Shown here piece by piece: positions 19,688 to 28,218 of a stretch of 64,000 nucleotides of DNA. A program made the position numbers and the translations under genes. Below the pieces are notes generated by a model. It made no database searches and was not told where the DNA came from. It saw nothing but the letters and a program-made list of their open reading frames with translations. Within the stretch, counting starts at the first letter, position 1, and each line of letters starts with the position of its first letter. Origin of the DNA: Rheinheimera mesophila (GTDB lineage: Bacteria; Pseudomonadota; Gammaproteobacteria; Enterobacterales; Alteromonadaceae); assembly GCF_000986865.1 (NCBI RefSeq), contig NZ_LAVS01000013.1:1-64000 (forward strand). Direction: 5' to 3'.

Positions 19688-20983
19688 TTGAAGAGTTCTG
19701 AGTTACTGGCACCGCTGCGCTTGAACATCCAACAGTTGGGTTTAAACCAGCTTGTTCTGGGCTTATCCGGTGGCCTGGATTCTATGGTGTTGCTGCAACT
19801 TTGCCATCAGTTGACTCAGAGCTGTGCTATCAAGCTTAAGGCTGTGTATATCCATCATGGCTTAAGCGCCAATGCCGATCAGTGGGCGGAGTTTTGTCGG
19901 TTGCAATGCCAACAGCGCAGCATTGCCTTTGAAATGCAAAAAGTGCAGCTAAAGCCTAATGCCAATATCGAAGCTCAGGCCCGGGCCGCGCGTTATTCGG
20001 CTTTAGCTGCTTTTGTCACTACCCCACAGACTGCCCTGTTAACGGCTCATCATGCCGATGACCAACTCGAAACTTTATTGCTGGCATTAAAGCGTGGCGC
20101 TGGCCCGGCCGGATTATCCGGTATTGCTGCGGTGCAGCCTTTTGCAACGGGCTGGTTAGTGCGGCCTTTATTAGATTTTAGCCGCGAACAGTTGGAGGCT
20201 TTTGCGCAGCAGCAACAGTTAAACTGGATTGAAGACGAAAGTAATAACGACAGCAGATTTGACCGTAACTTTTTACGTCTTCAGGTGATCCCCATACTCC
20301 AGCAGCGCTGGCCAGCATTCCGGCAAAATGCCTTGCGCTCTGTCGCTCACATTCAGCAGCAACAGCAGTTTGTTGAAACACAGCTTGATCGGCTATTACC
20401 CACTGTAATGCATGGAGCTGAATTGGATTTAACACTGTTAACAGCGCAGGATCTGACCACACAAAAGCTTTTGGTAAGGCGCTGGCTGGCTTTAAACGCT
20501 TTAAATCCATCGACGGACTGGCTGAAACGTTTTTTTAATGAACTGATAGCTGCTAAAGCCGATGCTCAGCCTGTGCTGGAGTTGGATGGGTATCAAATCC
20601 GCCGTTTTGCAGATAAAGCTTATGTCACACAAATTACAGAAGTACCTCAGGCCGGAGTTTTTATCGAATTAGCACCAGATCAGCAGTTAACCACTGCTGT
20701 AGGTCAGTTTCTCCTTAACCGGGAAAACAAAGGCACACCTTTGGGGTTAACTGACGATCCTGTATATCTGGTGTTTGGGCTTTTTAGTTTGCCGTTTAAA
20801 CCCTCAGGAGCGCGGCAGAGCAAAGAGTTAAAACAGTGGCTGAAGTTATGGGCCATACCGCCCTGGCAACGTGGGCACTTACCTGTGCTGGTACAAAATA
20901 ATCAGGTGGTAGCTGTGTTGGGATTAGCCTCCAATGCCACCCCAGAGCAAGCCACTGACTTTGTCGACTGGCAACACAGTTAA
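19688..20983 (+). CDS. tilS: tRNA(Ile)-lysidine synthase
   Basis: TilS converts C34 of tRNA-Ile(CAU) to lysidine so that it reads AUA and is charged with Ile. The open frame extends upstream to 19562, but that extension runs through the accA terminator and has no family character. The TTG at 19688 has AGGA at 19675-19678 and gives 431 residues (E. coli 432). The ATP pyrophosphatase PP-loop SGGLDS is at residues 27-32 and TAHHADDQLETLLLALKRGAG follows. The C-terminal TilS substrate-binding domains are present (LKQWLKLWAIPPWQRGHLPVL). The initiator codon is inferred. Confidence 0.95.
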   Translation: MKSSELLAPLRLNIQQLGLNQLVLGLSGGLDSMVLLQLCHQLTQSCAIKLKAVYIHHGLSANADQWAEFCRLQCQQRSIAFEMQKVQLKPNANIEAQARAARYSALAAFVTTPQTALLTAHHADDQLETLLLALKRGAGPAGLSGIAAVQPFATGWLVRPLLDFSREQLEAFAQQQQLNWIEDESNNDSRFDRNFLRLQVIPILQQRWPAFRQNALRSVAHIQQQQQFVETQLDRLLPTVMHGAELDLTLLTAQDLTTQKLLVRRWLALNALNPSTDWLKRFFNELIAAKADAQPVLELDGYQIRRFADKAYVTQITEVPQAGVFIELAPDQQLTTAVGQFLLNRENKGTPLGLTDDPVYLVFGLFSLPFKPSGARQSKELKQWLKLWAIPPWQRGHLPVLVQNNQVVAVLGLASNATPEQATDFVDWQHS

Positions 20984-21008
20984 CGCAAAGCAGCACCAAA
21001 TCGCGGGC

Positions 21009-21045
21009 AAAAAAAAGGGCTTTTGGATCTTCTGTCCTTTAGCCC
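21009..21045 (-). terminator. Terminator of the diguanylate cyclase gene
   Basis: Read on the minus strand, GGGCT (21045-21041) pairs with AGCCC (21021-21017), an inner GGA/TCC pair extends the stem, and a run of eight T follows (21016-21009). It lies between the convergent tilS and cyclase genes. Confidence 0.65.
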
Positions 21046-21080
21046 TAATGTACGACGACTAAAATCTTTGACGCTGTGCG

Positions 21081-21989
21081 TCAGGCCTGATTCAGCAGCG
21101 CTACTTTCACCGCATTTTTACCGGCCTGCTTGGCTTGTGATAACGCTTCATCGGCCCGGCTAAATAGCAGCTCAGCTTTCTGATTCAGAGCTAGTTGAGC
21201 TAAACCGGCACTGGCGGTAACCGAAAACTGGTTGCAAACGTGATGTTGGTTAATAGCTTTTACCAGGCGATGCGCCACCAGTTCAGCCGATAAGGCGTCA
21301 TCCGCCGTCAGTAAGACTGCAAATTCATCACCGCCAAAACGGAACAAACAATCGCTGGCTCTTAAGGTTTGACGCATGGCATCCGCCACAGCGATCAGCA
21401 CATCATCACCGGCAGGATGACCAAAGTTGTCATTGGTTTGTTTAAAATTATCCAAATCCAGCAGAATTAATGCACAAGCTTGCTGACGTCTGTTGGCCAG
21501 TTGCACAGCCCGTTCAAACTGGTCGTCAAAATTACGTCTGTTACCCAGGTCGGTCAGGCTGTCTTTAAGGGCCAATTGCTGCAAACGAACCACCACCAGC
21601 GTATTACGTAGCGGATAGAGCCATTGCCGCTCTAGTTGCCACAACTGGTGCTGGATCAACGGAGTAAAGGCCTGATCGGATTGATAACACAGCTCAGCCA
21701 GACACTGGTCGTTGAGCATCAGTACACTGCGATGCTCAAAATTGCCCGATTCCGAACCCGGTGCCAGATATTTGCCCACAGCGGTTTGTAGTTGAATGGA
21801 GCGTAAAGGCAAAACTTTGCCCGCAGCCATTGAATAAATCTGTAACTGATCTGCAAGATCCAGACTGGTCTGCAATTGTTCTGGCAAAGTCACCGGATCT
21901 GCAGACAAACCAGACCAATGCGGCTGACTGGTGACGCCAGCGTAACTGGTCCCACTTAAAGTCATATCTTGTAAGCCATATAATTCCAC
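21081..21989 (-). CDS. Diguanylate cyclase (GGDEF domain), soluble
   Basis: A 302-residue protein whose C-terminal half (about 140-300) is a complete GGDEF domain that would make cyclic-di-GMP from two GTP. Key motifs are DSLTDLGNRRNF (143-154), LDLDNFKQTNDNFGH and the signature GGDEF at 219-223. The inhibitory I-site RxxD (RASD, 210-213) lies exactly five residues before it, so product inhibition is expected. The N-terminal 130 residues show no membrane helix and no sensor domain I recognise; an atypical GAF-like fold is possible but unproven. It is monocistronic on the minus strand. Confidence 0.92.
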   Translation of the reverse strand: MELYGLQDMTLSGTSYAGVTSQPHWSGLSADPVTLPEQLQTSLDLADQLQIYSMAAGKVLPLRSIQLQTAVGKYLAPGSESGNFEHRSVLMLNDQCLAELCYQSDQAFTPLIQHQLWQLERQWLYPLRNTLVVVRLQQLALKDSLTDLGNRRNFDDQFERAVQLANRRQQACALILLDLDNFKQTNDNFGHPAGDDVLIAVADAMRQTLRASDCLFRFGGDEFAVLLTADDALSAELVAHRLVKAINQHHVCNQFSVTASAGLAQLALNQKAELLFSRADEALSQAKQAGKNAVKVALLNQA

Positions 21990-22144
21990 TGCCGATACTC
22001 CGGAGCATATCTAAGATAGTCGGAATTTGCAGGTATTGTGCCACTTTAATAAGTGAATGATCTTATTGATTTTTTCAATTATGCAGTTTCATCTGACGAT
22101 TTTTTGACGGCAAAGGCTGGCTAAAATTTGCCTCAGTCGCCACC

Positions 22145-23293
22145 TTATTCCGCACGCAGAAATTCCAGCAGTTGCTGCATCTGTTGCATCGCATCCTGAT
22201 AGCCAATTTCAATCAGCCTTTTGGTGTAGGATTTTTCAAACAACAGGTAACTGGTTAAGCTCGATTCTGAATGTTGTGTGATGCCCGTTAAACGCAACAA
22301 GCTACGGACCGCCATCGGCAATTGCAAAAAGTGCTGACTGGCAATTTGGTTAAAATTCACACTAGGGTTGATCAGAAAGCTGTCGACCTTTTTCAGATCG
22401 GTAGGGATCTGGTGTGCATTGAGGGTATCAATGGTCTTATTAATACGGTGCATCCGTTCCAAATCAGCATTTAAGGTGTCCGAGAAAATCGTATCAAGCA
22501 AATGACCTGCCACTGTGGCTAACCCCGGATGATGTGGCATTGCATAGGTTAAATCCTGAGCCCTGGGCTGCTCTAACCCTATGATCAAAATTTTATCTGC
22601 GCCCAGATGAATAGGCGCACTGAGAGGCGATAATTGGTTGACAGAGCCATCACCGTAATAATGTTGATGGATACGGACAGAGGGGAACACCAGGGGTATA
22701 GCGGCTGAGGCCAACAAATGATGAATACCTAATAAAGTTTTTTGGCCACAGCGTTTGGCTCTGCGCCATTCTTTCGCGTCGTTGCCCTGAAAAAAGGTGA
22801 TGGAATCTCCAGTGTTATAGCTGGACGCTGTGACGGAAACGCTGGACAAATAGCCGCCCTGTATATTGCGGTCTATGCGCTGTAAATCCACGATGTTATG
22901 CAGCAGTAAACGCAGTGGTTTGTTATCCAATAAACTGACCGGCCTCTTATTGGCATAATCCGCCTGGAAAGCACTTAAAAACCCGCGTAACAGATGCCAG
23001 CCCAGCCGCAAATAATCCGAGTAATACACCTGGTGCGTATGAAAGTTGCGCCAGACCCATTCAATTTTTTTCACACCCAAGTGAAAACATGATGCGTAGC
23101 AGGCAAGACCTGTTGCATTAATAGCGCCAGCAGAGGTACCACAGATAATCTCAAACGGAATTTTACTATTGCGCGGATAATGTTGGGCCAGTGCTTTGAG
23201 TACGCCGACCTGATAAGCGGCTCTGGCGCCCCCTCCGGTCAGCAGCAATGCAACTTTTTTATTGGTGTTTTCACCTTTTTTACCGTCAGTCAC
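22145..23293 (-). CDS. Patatin-like phospholipase
   Basis: A 382-residue patatin-family acyl hydrolase. The oxyanion loop TGGGARAAYQVGVLKAL is at about 19-35. The nucleophile elbow GTSAG at 52-56 puts the catalytic Ser at 54. The catalytic Asp is in YGDGS (Asp215), where Ser replaces the usual second Gly or Ala after DG. There is no signal peptide, so it is probably cytosolic or membrane-associated. No partner gene is adjacent. The substrate (phospholipid or another acyl ester) cannot be read from the sequence. Confidence 0.88.
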   Translation of the reverse strand: MTDGKKGENTNKKVALLLTGGGARAAYQVGVLKALAQHYPRNSKIPFEIICGTSAGAINATGLACYASCFHLGVKKIEWVWRNFHTHQVYYSDYLRLGWHLLRGFLSAFQADYANKRPVSLLDNKPLRLLLHNIVDLQRIDRNIQGGYLSSVSVTASSYNTGDSITFFQGNDAKEWRRAKRCGQKTLLGIHHLLASAAIPLVFPSVRIHQHYYGDGSVNQLSPLSAPIHLGADKILIIGLEQPRAQDLTYAMPHHPGLATVAGHLLDTIFSDTLNADLERMHRINKTIDTLNAHQIPTDLKKVDSFLINPSVNFNQIASQHFLQLPMAVRSLLRLTGITQHSESSLTSYLLFEKSYTKRLIEIGYQDAMQQMQQLLEFLRAE

Positions 23294-23422
23294 TGAAACT
23301 TCTTAACTCTTTCCATACTCTCTGTTTATATATTGCTGAAAAGCAAAATAAATGCAACGCTATAGCCAGTTTTTCAACGGCTTAATATCACTGATCCGAA
23401 TGAGTGAAAGGAAGAAACAGAA

Positions 23423-24295
23423 ATGACCGAGAAGGCTCCTGGCACAGGCCAGCAACAATATTACATAGGTTTAGCTGTGGTAGCTGTCACCCTGATTGCC
23501 ATTGCCTGGTTTTTCTTCAGGGCAGAGGAGACTGTGGTGGCCGAACCTGAGCCTACACCTGTCCCTGCAGTGCAACAACCTGCTCCAGCAGATGTGTTAA
23601 CGGCTAATCAGGAACCTGTCGATAGTCTGACCGTGCAGGCTCAGGACGAAACACCGTTGCAGGAAACCCCACTGGACGATGCGGTCGCTGTTGAACCTAC
23701 AGCTAAATTACCCAGTCTGGATAACTCAGATGCTGAGGTAAAATCTGGCCTGTTGGGCTTACGCTGGAAAGCTGGGCTGGCGTCGCTTTTTGTCACCGAA
23801 GATATGATCCGCCGTTTTGTGGTGAATGTGGACAACATAGCTCAGGGGACTTTACCTAAAGGTCAGCCACTGTTTCAGCCGATCAAAGACAAGTTTGCCA
23901 CTTTACCTGCAGAGGGGGGCGCAGTGCAGTTGGACCCTGCTAACTTCGCACGCTATGAACCTTACCTGCAATTGCTGGAAAGTGTTTCAGTGACCGAAGT
24001 AAAACGTCTGTTTGAATACTATTATCCGCTGATGCAGCAAGCCTATGCTGAACTGGGTTATCCCAATGCGCAGTTCCGCGTCCGTTTACAGGAAGCGATT
24101 AAAGTCTTGCTGGCGACGCCAGAAGTAGCGCCACCTATGCTATTGGCCCGTCCTAATGTCTATTACACTTATGCCGACCCGCAAATTGAGGCTCTGCCTC
24201 TGGCGCAACGTCAGATGATCCGTTTAGGACCAGATAACCAGAAGCGCTTAAAACGTGTGTTAGAAGCTCATCAGTTGGTATTGGCTCAACCTTAA
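23423..24295 (+). CDS. DUF3014 domain protein, membrane-anchored
   Basis: A 290-residue protein with a short cytoplasmic N-terminus, one membrane helix at about 14-33 (IGLAVVAVTLIAIAWFFF) and a Pro/Ala/Glu-rich periplasmic linker (about 36-100). A folded domain follows that resembles the DUF3014 family (from GLRWKAGLASLFVTEDMIRRFVV to the end). Its function is unknown. It overlaps the following acyltransferase gene by one base (TAATG), so the two are probably translated together, which suggests a role in envelope lipid maintenance. That link is inference. Confidence 0.8.
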   Translation: MTEKAPGTGQQQYYIGLAVVAVTLIAIAWFFFRAEETVVAEPEPTPVPAVQQPAPADVLTANQEPVDSLTVQAQDETPLQETPLDDAVAVEPTAKLPSLDNSDAEVKSGLLGLRWKAGLASLFVTEDMIRRFVVNVDNIAQGTLPKGQPLFQPIKDKFATLPAEGGAVQLDPANFARYEPYLQLLESVSVTEVKRLFEYYYPLMQQAYAELGYPNAQFRVRLQEAIKVLLATPEVAPPMLLARPNVYYTYADPQIEALPLAQRQMIRLGPDNQKRLKRVLEAHQLVLAQP

Positions 24296-24885
24296 TGTCT
24301 GGTTTACCTGTGGTTCCAGCCGATTTACCCCGCCGTAACAGCAAGCTGGGTCAGACACTTGGCCTTTGCTTGTTAAAGCTGTTGGGGGGCTGGACTATTG
24401 ATGGAGAAGTCCCTGACCATAAAAAGATGGTGATTGCTGTGGCTCCTCATACCTCCAATCAGGATTTTTTTGTGGGTATCGCCGCAGCTTTAGCTCTGGA
24501 TCTGAACATCCGCTTTTTAGGCAAACACAGCATTTTTGTCTGGCCGGTGAAAAGATTGTTACGCGCTTTAGGTGGGATCCCGGTTGATCGTCGTCATCCG
24601 CATGGGGTGGTGGGGCAGGTGGTGGCTGAGTTTGCTCAGCATCAGACTTTGTTATTGGGTTTATCGCCGGAAGGCAGTCGTAAAAAAGTCGAGCAGTGGC
24701 GCTCTGGCTTTTGGCATATCGCCAAACAAGCTAACGTACCCGTCTGCTTAATTGGGCTGGATTACAAACACAAGCAACTGGTGTTTGGTCCCTGTGTCAC
24801 TGTTGGTGAAAATTTCGCCGACGATCTGCAGCAAATGCGCTTATTTTTTCAGCAAATGACGGCAAAATATCCGGAAAACGCTTAA
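24295..24885 (+). CDS. PlsC-type 1-acylglycerol-3-phosphate acyltransferase family protein
   Basis: A 196-residue member of the glycerolipid acyltransferase superfamily. The catalytic HX4D block is HTSNQD (52-57), and block III is SPEGSRK (124-130, in place of FPEGTR), followed by WRSGFWHIAKQANVPV. It is shorter than PlsC (about 245) and resembles the short stand-alone acyltransferases whose acceptor lipid is unknown. It has no obvious membrane helix beyond the N-terminal hydrophobic patch. It is coupled to the DUF3014 gene by a one-base overlap and is followed closely by the 4.5S RNA promoter. Confidence 0.82.
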   Translation: MSGLPVVPADLPRRNSKLGQTLGLCLLKLLGGWTIDGEVPDHKKMVIAVAPHTSNQDFFVGIAAALALDLNIRFLGKHSIFVWPVKRLLRALGGIPVDRRHPHGVVGQVVAEFAQHQTLLLGLSPEGSRKKVEQWRSGFWHIAKQANVPVCLIGLDYKHKQLVFGPCVTVGENFADDLQQMRLFFQQMTAKYPENA

Positions 24886-24889
24886 GTTG

Positions 24890-24918
24890 TTGCACAGCGA
24901 AAAGCTTTTCAGCATAAT
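24890..24918 (+). promoter_or_regulatory. Promoter of the 4.5S RNA gene
   Basis: -35 TTGCAC (24890-24895) and -10 CATAAT (24913-24918) with a 17-bp spacer, followed by a GC-rich GCGCGC discriminator. It overlaps the 3' side of the acyltransferase gene's flank, only 5 nt after its stop. Confidence 0.75.
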
Positions 24919-24948
24919 GCGCGCACCAGTTGCACTGGTACCTGCAAT

Positions 24949-25063
24949 GGTGGCCTCATCGGTCCTCCCGCAATACTAATTCGTTCACCTGGTCAGGTCC
25001 GGAAGGAAGCAGCCAAAGCGGATAACGTATGTGCCGGGATGTCGGCTGGTGAGGTCGCCACCC
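24949..25063 (+). ncRNA. ffs: Signal recognition particle 4.5S RNA (bacterial small SRP RNA)
   Basis: The RNA partner of Ffh in co-translational targeting of inner-membrane proteins. The near-universal tetraloop and Ffh-binding region GGTCAGGTCCGGAAGGAAGC is at 24991-25010. The distal CCTCCCGCAA and GTGCCGGGAT strands and a closing helix of GGTGGC...CTCA (24949-24958) with TGAG...GCCACC (25050-25062) give about 115 nt (E. coli 114). A promoter starting near 24925 would leave a 5' leader of about 24 nt with a perfect ACCAGT-TGC-ACTGGT hairpin. In E. coli the precursor leader is cut off by RNase P. Ends are given to within a few bases. Confidence 0.95.
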
Positions 25064-25090
25064 AACTACGCGCTGTCACTATCTGCTGTA

Positions 25091-25591
25091 TCAATCATCA
25101 TCCACTGTCGAGTTTTTGCCTGAATGCTGAATCCGATCTATCACAATCACAGCGGCCAGTAATTGGGCTGTTAATTTCGGCTCGTAAATATCCACACCGT
25201 AGGTATCAGACCAGCTAAACCAGGACTTGGACACTTCCGCCAGTACCTTACCGTTTTGACTGATTTTGTATTCGTGTTGCCATAAGTTGCCGTGCATCTC
25301 CAGTTCACCAACCGGGCTACTGATGGTGAAACGGCTGGTCCAGAAGGGCCAAAAACATTTGCGGATCAGCCACTCACTGCCATCGGCACACAACAAGCGA
25401 CAAGCCGGCATGATGGTCAGATATTTACGTTTAATTTTTAAAAGCTCCACGCCGCGGCTGTCGAACAGGGTTTGGCTGCTGGAGATACTAAAAAACTTGC
25501 CTTTAGCGCTAAACGCCGTGTTGCCACGTTCATCTTCAATAGTAAAGCTGTCGGTCAGGCTGAATATCTTTTGTTTAATTTTATATTTCAT
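25091..25591 (-). CDS. LURP-one-related (YxjI-like) protein
   Basis: A 166-residue protein of the LURP-one/Tubby-C-like family (YxjI, formerly DUF567). The alternating short beta strands are visible: FSLTDSFTIEDERGNTAFSA, SQTLFDSRGVELLKIKRK and YKISQNGKVLAEVSKSWFSW, ending in the family's YGVDIYEPKLTAQLLAAVIVIDRI helix. Members are thought to be phospholipid-binding or scaffold-like, but their function in bacteria is unknown. It is single on the minus strand, convergent with the ffs gene and divergent from the esterase. Confidence 0.82.
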   Translation of the reverse strand: MKYKIKQKIFSLTDSFTIEDERGNTAFSAKGKFFSISSSQTLFDSRGVELLKIKRKYLTIMPACRLLCADGSEWLIRKCFWPFWTSRFTISSPVGELEMHGNLWQHEYKISQNGKVLAEVSKSWFSWSDTYGVDIYEPKLTAQLLAAVIVIDRIQHSGKNSTVDDD

Positions 25592-25677
25592 AAAATTGAC
25601 TCCGCCTTTGATGTTGCCTGTCTGTTAATTTGCTCTTATGCTGCCTGAGTTTTCAGCAGGATAAAAGGCTTAACATA

Positions 25678-26916
25678 ATGATTTACAAAAAATTGCTGGT
25701 GCTGTGCTTCGTATTATTTGGTCTGCTGAGCCCATCAGCCCAACTAAAGGCGGAGCTGATAGCCGTCGGCGAAAGTTTCAAACTGCAATCGGCAGTGCTG
25801 AAGCAACAACGTCGTTACTCGGTGTCTTTACCCAGCCGTTATCAGGCCGAGCCGCTGCGGCGTTATCCGGTGTTGTATATCATTGATGCTGATTTTCAGT
25901 TTTTCCATGTGGCTGCCACAGTAAAAAACCTGACCCAGATGGGAAAAATTCCACCTCTGATCGTCGTAGGGGTGGCCACTGAAGGGCCAGACGATTACGT
26001 CAAAGCCACCACCTGGGCTATACAGGGCGAAGGTTCAGAAGCTTATGGTGGTCTGGAGCCGATGCGGTTATTTGTGAATACCGAGCTTATCCCGCAGATA
26101 GAAAAAACCTACCGCACCAGTGCGGAGCGTATTTTGGCGGGTTATTCACTCGGTGGCTTATACAGCTTGTATGAGCTGGTACAAAGGGACAGCCCGTTTC
26201 AGGCTTATTTAGCCATGAGCGCTAGCCTCTGGTTTGACGATTACAGTTTCCAGAAAAAGTTTGAACGCTTTTTGACTGAAAAAAGCAGCAGCAAACGACT
26301 GTTTTTGTCCTTAGCTAATGAGCGTGGTATGGGCGTGACCGAGTTAGTCGCAGCACTAAAACAAGCCAATAACCCGCAACTGCGCTGGAACTTCCAGCAA
26401 TTCCCGGACGAAACCCATTACAGTACGGCTTTACCTGCTTTGTATGCGGGCTTGAGCTATTTATACAAAGATTACTTTACTGATGCGGTACAGATGTTGG
26501 CTCTAAAGGGAGCTGACGCCGTCTTTCAGTTGTTTGCACAAAAACAACAACAGCAGTTTGGTGCGTATCAGATAGACTGGTTACAGGCTTACACTTTAGG
26601 TAAATTTTTTGTTGGTACAGACCAGGTGGATGAAATGCCAAAGTTTTTAGCTTTGTTAAAACAGCAACAACCGGCCTCTTTTAACGAAGTCAGCATTCAG
26701 TTTGCCAAAATGTATAACAAGCTAAAGCAGCCACAGCAGGCGCTGGATCTGTTGGCGCAGGCTGATTTAACCCATTCAGCAGAAGGTTTAAAACAAAAAA
26801 GTGATGCGTTAAAGGCCGTGGGGCAAACAGAGCAGGCGGCTGAGTTATTAAAACAAGCACAACATTTAGCGAAACAGCAACAACTGGATCTGTGGCAACA
26901 AATGGAGCTGCGTTAA
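25678..26916 (+). CDS. Exported esterase-family alpha/beta hydrolase with C-terminal helical repeats
   Basis: A 412-residue protein. The ATG at 25678, with AAAAGG upstream, gives a clear signal peptide (MIYKKLLVLCFVLFGLLSPS...AELI); the frame continues upstream without one. The Esterase (PF00756) domain covers about 30-280. It has the nucleophile elbow GYSLGG at 155-160 (Ser157), and DETHYS near 240 probably carries the catalytic His. The last 100 residues are Gln/Ala/Leu-rich helices resembling TPR units (LKQPQQALDLLAQADLTHSAE). Relatives include ferri-siderophore esterases and general acyl esterases; the substrate is unknown. Confidence 0.85.
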   Translation: MIYKKLLVLCFVLFGLLSPSAQLKAELIAVGESFKLQSAVLKQQRRYSVSLPSRYQAEPLRRYPVLYIIDADFQFFHVAATVKNLTQMGKIPPLIVVGVATEGPDDYVKATTWAIQGEGSEAYGGLEPMRLFVNTELIPQIEKTYRTSAERILAGYSLGGLYSLYELVQRDSPFQAYLAMSASLWFDDYSFQKKFERFLTEKSSSKRLFLSLANERGMGVTELVAALKQANNPQLRWNFQQFPDETHYSTALPALYAGLSYLYKDYFTDAVQMLALKGADAVFQLFAQKQQQQFGAYQIDWLQAYTLGKFFVGTDQVDEMPKFLALLKQQQPASFNEVSIQFAKMYNKLKQPQQALDLLAQADLTHSAEGLKQKSDALKAVGQTEQAAELLKQAQHLAKQQQLDLWQQMELR

Positions 26917-26982
26917 GCGCAGTTTTTACACTACCAAAACGCCTTTAGGCTGACTTTTTAGCGACACAGTGGGAATAGTGTG

Positions 26983-27513
26983 ATGAAACTACTAAAAATA
27001 ATGCTAATTTTGCTTTTTATCCTTGTGGCTGCAGTGATGGTTTTCCATCAAAAGATTATCGCAGCACTGGTGCTGCCACCTTATATCGAGTGGGCTGCAG
27101 CCACTGAGGTTTCAGGTCTGCACCAATGGCAGGCTTTAGATGCAGAACAACTGCTGATCGCCAAAGAGATTGGCATTCAGCATCCGGAAAAAGTCAGGCT
27201 GCTGTATGTCGATGAAGTGCCATTTCCGCATGACAACGTCTTGCTAAAGACGGTTGGTGAAGCTTTAGGATTTATTGGCCAGGGGATAGTAAATAATGCC
27301 CAGGTGTTTGGTTATTCCATCTACATCCGCAAAGGTTATGACTTAACCACGGCCAGACTGGCGCATGAGCTGGTGCATGTGTTGCAAATTGAGCGCTCTA
27401 GTTTAGAGGCGGTGGTGACACAACATTTCGCCGATTTAGCGACCTATGGTTATGAGAACTCGCCATTGGAAGTGGAAGCTTATAAGGCCAATCAGTATTA
27501 CAAAGACAGGTAA
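26983..27513 (+). CDS. Membrane-anchored HExxH protein of unknown function
   Basis: A 176-residue protein with an N-terminal membrane helix (KLLKIMLILLFILVAAVMVF) that may be an uncleaved anchor. A soluble part follows containing HELVH at 128-132, the core of a zincin-like active site (two His ligands and the catalytic Glu). A downstream Glu (EVEAYKANQY near 165) could be the third ligand. I do not recognise the family; it is too short for a typical protease, and a DUF4157-like or catalytically dead role is possible. A GTG at 26980 immediately precedes the ATG. Confidence 0.7.
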   Translation: MKLLKIMLILLFILVAAVMVFHQKIIAALVLPPYIEWAAATEVSGLHQWQALDAEQLLIAKEIGIQHPEKVRLLYVDEVPFPHDNVLLKTVGEALGFIGQGIVNNAQVFGYSIYIRKGYDLTTARLAHELVHVLQIERSSLEAVVTQHFADLATYGYENSPLEVEAYKANQYYKDR

Positions 27514-27539
27514 AAAGACGGGTAAAGAGCAGCAGTGAT

Positions 27540-27566
27540 GCTCTGGCAGCAGGCCGCTGCCAGAGC
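27540..27566. terminator. Perfect 11-bp hairpin between convergent genes
   Basis: GCTCTGGCAGC (27540-27550) and GCTGCCAGAGC (27556-27566) flank a 5-nt loop. No U-run follows on either strand, so it may act as a rho-dependent end or as 3' mRNA protection for the HExxH gene, the his operon, or both. Confidence 0.5.
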
Positions 27567-27582
27567 TGTTCTGATCGAGTTA

Positions 27583-28218
27583 CTATTCTGCTTTGGTCTG
27601 ATGCCGCTGCCTTAGCACCTCAAGCACATCATGCAGTGCTAAGTCCTGACTTTTTAGTAAGACCAGCAGGTGATAGATCAAATCTGCTGCTTCGTTTTTC
27701 AGCTCTTCTCTATCGCCTACAGTGGCTGCCAAAGCAGTCTCTACCCCTTCTTCACCAACTTTTTGTGCGATGCGTTTGACGCCTTTGGCAAATAAAGAGG
27801 CGGTGTAGCTACTGCTTGGGTCAGCACCGTATCTGCTGTGGATCACTTGCTCTAACTGATCTAAAAAGGCTAAGTCGGGCTGATTGGCTTCGCTTTCGTG
27901 CCAGCAACTTTCAGTGCCGACATGACAGGTTGGGCCAATTGGCAATACCAAAGCCAGAATACTGTCCTGGTCACAGTCCGCTGCCATGCTTTGTAATTTC
28001 AGCGTATGGCCTGAGCTTTCGCCTTTGGTCCACAAGCGATTTTTACTGCGGCTAAAAAAAGTCAGATCGCCAGTTTCCAGGCTTTTTTGCAATGCTTCTT
28101 GGTTAGCGAATCCCTGCATCAGCACTTTACCGGAGCGGGCGTGCTGAGCTATGACCGGCAACAAGCCATCGCCTTTGCTGAAGTCTAGCTGGTCCAGATT
28201 GGTTAAATTCAGTTTCAT
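27583..28218 (-). CDS. hisIE: Bifunctional phosphoribosyl-AMP cyclohydrolase / phosphoribosyl-ATP pyrophosphatase
   Basis: Catalyses steps 2 and 3 of histidine synthesis: pyrophosphate removal (HisE) and ring opening (HisI). The ATG at 28218 ([20 protein letters not shown]) gives 211 residues. A longer upstream frame lies inside hisF and is not credible. The HisI domain (about 1-115) holds [24 protein letters not shown] and the metal motif HVGTESCWH. The HisE domain (about 120-211) holds [13 protein letters not shown] and [13 protein letters not shown]. It is last in the operon and overlaps hisF by four bases. Confidence 0.96.
   Translation of the reverse strand: MKLNLTNLDQLDFSKGDGLLPVIAQHARSGKVLMQGFANQEALQKSLETGDLTFFSRSKNRLWTKGESSGHTLKLQSMAADCDQDSILALVLPIGPTCHVGTESCWHESEANQPDLAFLDQLEQVIHSRYGADPSSSYTASLFAKGVKRIAQKVGEEGVETALAATVGDREELKNEAADLIYHLLVLLKSQDLALHDVLEVLRQRHQTKAE

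Noticed and set aside
22093-22105. CTGACGATTTTTT shared with the tandem repeat near 47.7 kb
   Set aside because: Only 13 bases match and the flanks differ, so it may be chance; not called a further copy.
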